Source of the DNA: Amphibalanus amphitrite
Taxonomy: Eukaryota; Arthropoda; Thecostraca; Balanomorpha; Balanidae
Length of the DNA: 64,000 bases
NCBI RefSeq assembly: GCF_019059575.1
Contig: NW_024881707.1
Span: forward strand, 124,001 to 188,000
Direction: 5' to 3'
Shown here: positions 56,331 through 64,000 of the stretch, piece after piece
How the letters are laid out: every line of letters starts with the position of its first letter
Position numbering within the stretch: position 1 is the stretch's first letter
Translations under genes and position numbers: made by a program
Notes under the pieces: generated by a model
The model's input: only the letters and a program-made list of their open reading frames with translations
Database searches by the model: none
What the model was told of the DNA's origin: nothing

Positions 56331-59300
56331 GTGCAGAAATACAATACTAAACTTTTGCAACTCAATAGCAATGCCAGAAAATAATAGAAGACAATCATGA
56401 AAAAGATATTTATAATTTACATGACATTTTTTTCGGTCACCCAAGGCTTGGCGTTATTCCGAACTGTATAAGGTACATGACTACGGAATATTTCACATAA
56501 TAGTCCAAATACGCTCGTTTAATAATACATTTTCCAGATTTAATGCCTTATTCATTCCTTGTAAAGTTATGTAGTGTTACTTCTGACAAACAGCTCGCCA
56601 GCATATTTGCTTAGAGTATTAAATGCAAATCAGCTTTGAGATCGGTAATCATGGTTAGGGTGAGGAAAGTGACACATTTGTTTGCAATTCGATAATTGTC
56701 GATATACAAGTAAGTCTTTCAATCAAATACTTTTCATATATCACGATAAAATGATGACAAGGAATCTGAGAAAGAGAATGGGGTGGTAAGATAGAAGGGA
56801 AATATGTTGCAGGAGTGACCGGGGGCCGCGGCAGGGCAGACAGCTCATGAGGCCGCGCTCAGCGCCGACCGCGCGTCCTTGGCCATCGGGTGAGACCCGG
56901 CCATTGACACCGGCCGCGTGCTGCGGTGGTCAGACATGACGACACCACGGCGGCGCCGGGGCGACCAGGTCAACGCTGAAATGTGAACGGCATTGACCGG
57001 AACTTATATGAACCCTAATGGTTTCAGTAAGACAAATCTGTATGTGTCTAAACAGCATTAGTAGAAAGAAACACGGAAATTGCTGCCAACATCATAGATG
57101 TAGGATGAGCCGGGCTTAATAACCTCCATCCTAATGAGATGCGTTTCGATGCTGCGTCGCATCAGTCCCCGTTAAAGGCTCTTCAGGTGAGCAGTCCGGG
57201 CTGTTGCGCGGGTCGGAGTCCCTGAGCAAGACATAATTAGGCATCGCATCGACGCTATTCCATTTATAAATCGATATGTGATTTTCGTGCAACTATTCTT
57301 TGTGTGTGATAAGATAAAACATTTTCAAAGGTTACATGTTGGCAGCAGAACGATAGGTACATAATCTTGCAAGCAGCCACCCTCTTCGTAGTGAATCTAG
57401 GATGGCATTTATCTTGTTTATGCACTACAAATTCACATAAGTCTGGAGGCCTGTCTGCACTCTATGTCACACTGCCACCAATGTCTGCATCTTTTCAGCG
57501 TCACACTGGGGTCGTGACGCGTCACTTTCATCCGCCGTCACCCGCGGCGGCGGTCATGGTGCAGGGCGGCCTATGCGGCGCGGCGGCGCGTGCCCGCATT
57601 AGTGACGCAGGTGGCGACCCTCTCTATGTTACGACCCCCAACGACCTCTCTCCCCTGCCGCCATAGCAGAGCTACTCACGACACACCGTTACTGCAGACT
57701 GTCACTTTCATGATGACGTCATTTGTTTCTACACAATAGTGCTGTATTTTTGCCGGCGTGTGACGTACGTTTGGTCTCGGTGTACCCCTGCAAGCGCGTC
57801 ACTCCAGTGCAACTGAGTGACTGCCGTGTTACGTGATATCACCGCCCTGACCCGTGACCGTGACGCCTCATGGATCTCGGTTTTGGTGGAGTGCATCTGA
57901 TTTAAAAATAGGGTGGCTTAAGATCGGCATGGTGGTGGGGTGCGTTTATTGAATCTTGGTGTGCGTCTTCAGTAGATTGATTTGAGATGAATAGCGCTTC
58001 TCCTACACGTTTTGCAGCTGCTCTTAATTTAGTTTGATTCAAAACATTTAGTTTGAGTCATGCTTATATCGAATACGTGCATAACTTGGGATTTCAGGAG
58101 TCATATCCATAATGTTGAAGTGCTACTCGTACATGCTTCCTAAGTCTCAATCGAATAACGCCAACCATTTACCACATATTCACCGATCACCGACTGAATC
58201 ACGATTACGTTCACTGTGATGCAAATCTCCGGCAGTGTAAACCTAAGAACAATGAATGAATGTGACGTAATTAGCACCAATCCATCTGAGGTTTGCACTG
58301 CAGCAGTGCATATCTCTGTGCACCAGATTTGTATCAACAATAGAACGTGTTCCTCAGACCTAACCTACGCCAAGCTCCCTCAGCCTGTCTGAGTCGGGTT
58401 TGATGCGATTAGCGCACACGCCGTCCGGTCTAACTGGAAAAGCCGGCGTTACCGGTCTGAGCGCGTCAACAGGACGGATCAGGAAACCGTGCAGACCGGG
58501 AACTCACCGGCCGCGTCGGATAAAAGTAAAACTGGGTTGGTCGCTTGGTGCTATATTTGGCGCAGACATGCTATCTTTGTTTGTACTCAACTGTGCTGCA
58601 CGCTTGGATACAAGGACATGTTGCACAGACCATATCCGAGAAAGGAATGTACTGGACACAGATATGTCTCGCTGTGATTGCAAGCAAAATACATCTCAAT
58701 CAGCACAATAATTGGTCTAGTATGAAAGCATTTAAGATTTAACCCTATTACTGGTGGCCGGTGGGCTTTCTGGACTACGTTAAAAACGATCAGTTTGGTA
58801 GGAGAGTGTTGACATTCGAATTTCGTTGGCCTAAGCGCATTAAAAAGCATTCCATTGTCTGTTTTGCACAATGCAAGAACGCAATAATGGTGGTTACACC
58901 ATGTTAACGCCAATTTTAGTTACATGTTTGTGTGTTCATGCACTGAGGCCGTTGCATGTGTTTGATCTTACTCAAACATCCCCAGTATGCTGATTTGCGG
59001 CGAATGGTGTTAGTGTCCTGTGCAGTACTGCAGTCTCCGCTACTGGTGTTATGTTTGTGTGCTATTCTGCAGTCTCCAGCCGCGCCGCGGTCAATGCATC
59101 CGCTTGGCCATGGCGTTATTACAAAGGCTGCTATCCCCTAGCCTTTCGTTGCATCTGACTTCAATGCTGGGAGTGTTCATGAATGCACATTGCACATTGC
59201 ACAGTTGCACTATCACCAGTAATGATGATGACATTCCGTTTCAAACCTCTGTAGTCCCTAGTCAATCATGCTCCCAGTTTTCGTCGAGGCACTTCATTAG

Positions 59301-62171
59301 CCCTATTCACAGACCAGTGATACGTCAGCTGTACGATGGGATCATTACCGGCGCAGCTCAATTAAGCTCGTGTTCTCATAAGGCACTCGTGATACGGTAA
59401 TAAAGAGTTGGTATCGCCATCAACTGCTCGTTAACGACCACTGAAGTTCACTCACTTGAAAGCAGTGGTGGACGCCATAAGGAACGTGTTGGAAACGATA
59501 TCGCATAGTGACGGGTTAGACAGTTTATCGAGTTTCTTCCTGACCAGAAGCTGAAGAGGGAATGAATGTGGCATCGAATGTCAATTTTTGCACCGAGTAA
59601 CGACAACTCAGCGGCGGTATCTACAGGGATTCTGACTGCCTGAGTTATATGCCTATGTCTATTCTATGTCTACCTATCTATGTCTATTTTTCATCGGACA
59701 AAATGCAAGGCTCCCGTCTACAACTTAGGTACATGTTCACTGCACACTTTCAGCTTACATCTTCATGGAACGTTTTCCCACCGAAGCCCATCGAAGCCCA
59801 TTCATTGCCAATTAAGTCCATTCACACTAGTCCACATCCGTCTACATGTGTATATTACTATCCTTTGTGTGCAGGACCCAGATTCCTAATTCAAAGTCTA
59901 GTTGAACGAAAGACGGGCCTCCCATCTATCCCTCCTCAGTGAGCGGTCCCGGGATTTCCTTCAGTGGTGGCCGACCCATTCCGTCCGCCGCTCCTCGCGT
60001 GCCGCCGGCGATCACGTGCGTCACGGAACTCCACCCATCGACTGTGTCACACCGTCCTTTCGTGACGCATGGTCACGCTGTTACAGGCAGAATCCCTGGC
60101 CGAGTCGTGTACAACAGATGCTAACAAATGGAATTGGCTTCTTGTCAGTTTTTTATGTGGGACAAGATAATTGCGTGGCGAATGTTTAAAAGTCTACCAT
60201 AAAAATGGACGGTTTATATCACCTTGTCGTCATTTAGGCACTTGGTAGTCAATTTTCTCATCGTTTTGATTCAGCAGCTAGAGATGAATGGAATATGTCA
60301 CGGACATTGTAGTTAATGATAAGGCAATAAAATGTGACAGGTTTTACACTGTGATGAAAATAGTGTTTGCCATTGGTGTTATTAACTTAAACACATTCAT
60401 CAGTTCTTGCAGATGACAGCCTGCTTACATCCTCATTTTTGTTTCCTAAAAGAAAACGCAGCTTGAAAACTGCAGTGCAATACTCGCATGTTCCACGGCA
60501 TTGGGACGAGCAGCCCCACCTTCAATCAACCAATCAGACCGTTCCTTTGGGCGTGTCCGTTCGCAGTGGGACCGCTTACGGTAATCTGTCTGTCCGGGAA
60601 CCGGTCTATGTAGACGGCGAACAGTTAGGGACGACCGCGGCGCGGCGGGCGAGCCACTGCTCTCGTCCCGGAGACGGCCAGGTAACAGCTGGGTCGGACA
60701 TTCCTCGCGCCGAAATGGGACGCACCGGCGACCGGCCGCGCCGAGATAAAAGTGAAAACCTGACCTCTTTTTCGTCCATCTCGTCGGTGTCCAGCCTATC
60801 GAAAGTCGATCGGACCGAAAGCAGGACGCGGCTTAACGAAAAGCGACGGCGGTGATAACGATTTGGGGACAAGCCCGCTGCTCTGGGTAGATTTGATAAG
60901 GCGCCGTTTTAACGGTTACTCTGTTACCAAATTGGGAGTGACGAATGGTGAGAAAAATTCAAATTGGTTCTGCGCTGATGGCTTGTAAGAACTTGCACCC
61001 ATTTTTATTTTCCCTTTTTCAATCGCCTATAACTCTTGGCAACTAATCGCTTTATCTCAACAACCATTTAAAGTACCTACTTTGAAATTTATTTATTTCG
61101 TTAGGATGATCGTAATTTCTACATAACATAAAAACAGTGATGCGTTTCCACTGCACATAATTAGTATCACCGGCCATCTAATAACCGGATCTGTTCTCAC
61201 TTTATCTCAGTTCGGACATGTGTCTACTCTAAGTATCCTCATCATCATGCATGGAGCGCCACATTAGTCTCACATTTCTGCCCGGGCACGTGTCAAACTG
61301 TACAAATGAGCTGCGGCGGTGGCGCCACTGCTGACCCAGTGGCCTGCATGAGCAGATTACGGCGCACATGATACATATTCGGCCGCCAGGGTGGAGGTGC
61401 ATGCCGAGCGCTGCAAGAAAGTAAGACAGATAGCCTGCGTAAAATAACGTTCAGTCATGGATAAGAGACATCTTTCATCTCTGGTTCGGTGAAGCTATTA
61501 CGTAGTTGCTGCTTCGAGGGCTCGCTATGACACATTTCTGCGGCAGATTATACAGAGCTGTGTACGTAAGAGCTGTAGTTTGTCTGTGACGTAATCCCGG
61601 CCGCGCGGCGGTCAGCGAAACCGTCGAATATTGTCCGGATGTGAGAGCTACCGAGCAGGCAGCGCGGCGGCCGTGTACCCGGATCCTCGCCGCTTTCCAG
61701 CGCGCCGCACCAAGGGCAGACATCTGCCGAAGAAACGACACCGAGCGTATCCATTACAAATGAATTAGAAAGAACCAAACGGGTGCAAATGTACTTTTAG
61801 TGATATTAATAGTGTCATAGATAGTGTCATAGTTTGAATATAACAGCACCGAGATGCATTAGATAATATATTTTTTTTTCACTGATGGTAATTGATGAAG
61901 CCGATGCAATTTCAGCGTTAATCGGCGCACCATTCCCTCACATTTGACCATCCATCAGACTGAGCCCTAGACGCTCATTCAGATTCTCGGCAGATACATG
62001 CGTTCATTGAGCTTGGCAGACGCCCGTGACTTTCTCTGGCTCTGCTCGGACCTCCGTGTCGGCTCCTCTCCCACGGCCGCTGCGCACAGCAGGGGTGGAC
62101 AACGGACGCGCGTGGCCTGCGCGTGCCTCTCCGTGGTCGCTAATCTGTCCGTCATGCACCGTTGGTGAGGC
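56331..62171. other. No gene recognised
   Basis: Mixed AT- and GC-rich sequence. GC-richer stretches at about 56815-56990, 57530-57660 and 60590-60740 contain short frames on both strands without recognisable domains. Low-complexity TATGTCTA repeats occur near 59650-59690. Confidence 0.45.
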
Positions 62172-62271
62172 ATGGCACCATCCAAACTAGAGCCAAGCCG
62201 ACGGATTTACTGCGGTATGGAGCACTTCATTAACGCGTGTCCTGTGGGTGCCATGAGTAAGATTTACGGCG
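62172..62271 (+). CDS. Candidate first coding exon (weak)
   Basis: An ATG in a fair context (TGAGGCATGG), preceded by an in-frame stop, opens 33 codons (MAPSKLEPSRRIYCGMEHFI...). It ends at a strong donor GGCG|GTGAGT. It would be the first exon of a gene continuing past the right edge. No later exon could be matched, and the peptide is not recognised. Confidence 0.2.
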
Positions 62272-63686
62272 GTGAGTGATTTACTACAGAACAGAGTTCT
62301 GTGTGTGCGTGAATCTGACACCGATTCTCGGTGTAACTCGGTTAGTGGCACGCACATTGCTTGTTGGCCTAATAACAGTTATCAGTTACCTGCTATAGTA
62401 GTTAGTAGGCACAACAGTTAGCCGCTCGTCAAAATCCAGTGGAGCGCAGGTGGCCCAGACTGCCCCACGGGCAGGCATGCCGAGACGAGGGGTTGAGTAA
62501 CCAGACCCGCGAGGGGCGCCGGCGCTCAACTATGCGAGTGCCGCCGGCACGTGGCCAGGCAGCGCGAGCCGGCGACGCTTTCGCCGCGCGCCACACGCAG
62601 ACCTCACATCCGCTGGCTGCCCTTTGCATTGCAAAGAGGCGAGAGTCGGCGCCCGTGTCCTGCCGGAGCGGCGGCCCCGAGCGGCGCGGCGATCTTTGGA
62701 TAGTGGGGGCTCACTGGCGCGGCCGCAGACGCCAAGTTTCTGGTCACCTCTGCTGCATTTCAATCTCGCCTTTTGCTGAAGCTGTGGTAATATCCGTTTG
62801 GTTCCTGCTTTCTGCTATACCTTCGCGTCTATGGGAGGAGGTAAGCCTTCTGCGTGTGTCGCGCAGATGTCATAAAAGTGAAACTGTTCCGTGTCCCAAA
62901 ACGTTAGGCATGGTTCACACTCAGTGTGTGTGTGGGGGAGGGGAAGGGAGCTATTCCACGGAACTTAGTACAGGTTACGGGTCGTAAAACAGTGAAACAG
63001 TTTTTAGAGATTAGACGCGTTGTGCATACTCGCGACGTTCACTTACTGTCTCCTGACATGAAGCTTCTCGATTTTTTTTCTTGCGCGATGCAAAACATTG
63101 TGATGTTTGGAAATACACTTTTGAACTATCTGTTATAGTTTAAAGTACTTTTCTTGGACTTCCGAAGTCCTAACCCACTGCTTATCTCGTCTGATAATCC
63201 GAATACACTAGCTTTGATCACATTAAGTAAAAACGGAAGATGACCAATTTGCTTTAAATATAGCTGAAGGCGATTCCCTTTCTAAATCAATATCAAAATA
63301 AACATCAGAAGCTAAAAATGCATTGAACATTTGATCAAAAATTCATAATAATAACCTGGTGCCAAAATGCTTAAGCATTTACGATATTCAGAGTGATCTG
63401 AGTGACCGGGCCACGTATATAATTAGGGGCCATCTACCTATGTAAAGCGCATTCAGGTGCACACAATTAGAATTCGCACTCACTGTCTCAGGCATTGCGC
63501 AATGTGAAAGGATTCTGGTAACAGTTGCGAAACACCAATACATCGAAAAACGAAATTGTCAGGAGGAAGACGTGCCCAGCAGTTGGACGGGAAGTACCTC
63601 CCGATCATTGCGATATTAGTGTGGGAGAATTCACACGAATAACGGTCCCATTGATTCCCATGCCGTCCCAGACATTACGGTTGAAA
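62272..63686. other. No gene recognised; GC-rich then AT-rich
   Basis: GC-rich 62440-62760 with overlapping frames on both strands; a second donor-like GGAG|GTAAGC at 62840; then AT-rich sequence without features. Confidence 0.4.
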
Positions 63687-63776
63687 CTCTCTCCCCCCTC
63701 TCTCCTCTCTCTCTCTCTCTCTTTCTCTCTTCCTCTCTCTTTCTCTCTTTCTTTCTCTCTGTCTTTTATCTCATTC
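63687..63776. repeat. (CT)n low-complexity tract
   Basis: Pyrimidine-only CT/CTTT repeats of about 90 bases, giving Ser/Leu-rich false frames. Confidence 0.9.
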
Positions 63777-64000
63777 CGAATCTGTCTCATTTCCTCTCTT
63801 CAAGATTTCTTTCTCTTTTTGTTTTAAATGCACGCTTGTATTTGTCACAAGAATCAGTCTTTTATTTGACTCTGCCTGTCACAATACTTAACTATAAGTT
63901 GTAAATATTGCATTCAGCAATACCATTTCGCCACATCACTGTTGCATTCTGTTATGCAGAATGCAGTCGAGTCAAATCGTGTGTTACACATTTGCAAGCA

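Noticed and set aside
60439..60855. 138-codon plus-strand ORF with basic, serine-rich C-terminus
   Set aside because: No homology could be recognised and the composition follows local GC content. An opposing 88-codon frame covers the same bases.

Overview
This is a eukaryotic window. It has short exons with GT-AG junctions, large introns, and dense nested transposons and microsatellites. The content points to an arthropod, probably a crustacean: a short TTAGG-type array, a small secreted/membrane protein family of arthropod style, TTAA-site and hAT-like MITEs, and a gypsy-like retroelement with an insect-F-type envelope. The species cannot be told from the sequence. Every multi-exon model here was built by hand from splice motifs and phase arithmetic; no transcript or database search was available.

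Layout. 1-4.0 kb: no gene, then a three-layer nested transposon (palindromic MITE arms, a 5'-truncated non-LTR retrotransposon, and a 256-bp TA-site MITE inside its RNase H domain). 4.0-14.5 kb, minus strand: an apparently complete 18-exon golgin-245/GOLGA4 orthologue (about 1,587 codons), from the N-terminal MFKKLK start to a C-terminal GRIP domain split over the last two exons. A 966-bp element with an 8-bp target duplication sits 109 bp upstream of its start codon. 15.6-29.4 kb: a gene desert made of TTAA-site MITEs with poly-G/poly-C hairpins and many AGGTCA half-sites, nested up to three deep, plus a 21-bp minisatellite interrupted by a hAT-like MITE.

31.3-38.2 kb, minus strand: the most interesting host locus. 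Four homologous exons each encode a start codon, signal peptide, DPRF motif, membrane segment and Gly/Tyr/Ser tail. Each has its own acceptor 8-9 nt before the ATG and its own donor in phase 2. All four fit the single downstream set of three exons that encodes a conserved four-cysteine C-terminal domain. A TATA promoter with a short leader exon lies upstream. This reads as one gene making four proteins of 215-228 residues that share a C-terminus and differ in the whole N-terminal/membrane half.

38.7-54.3 kb: a 15.65-kb LTR retroelement with 4,319-bp LTRs that look identical, a 4-bp target duplication and a tRNA-Lys-type primer site. It has no gag or pol. It carries an SGNH-hydrolase-like ORF with altered catalytic residues and an intact F-type envelope ORF placed directly behind a splice acceptor. 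Each LTR holds about 14 copies of a 59-bp palindromic repeat. 54.5-56.3 kb: a TTAA-site MITE that contains a related retroelement remnant whose two ends are inverted copies of the LTR rather than direct copies. 56.3-64 kb: no convincing gene.
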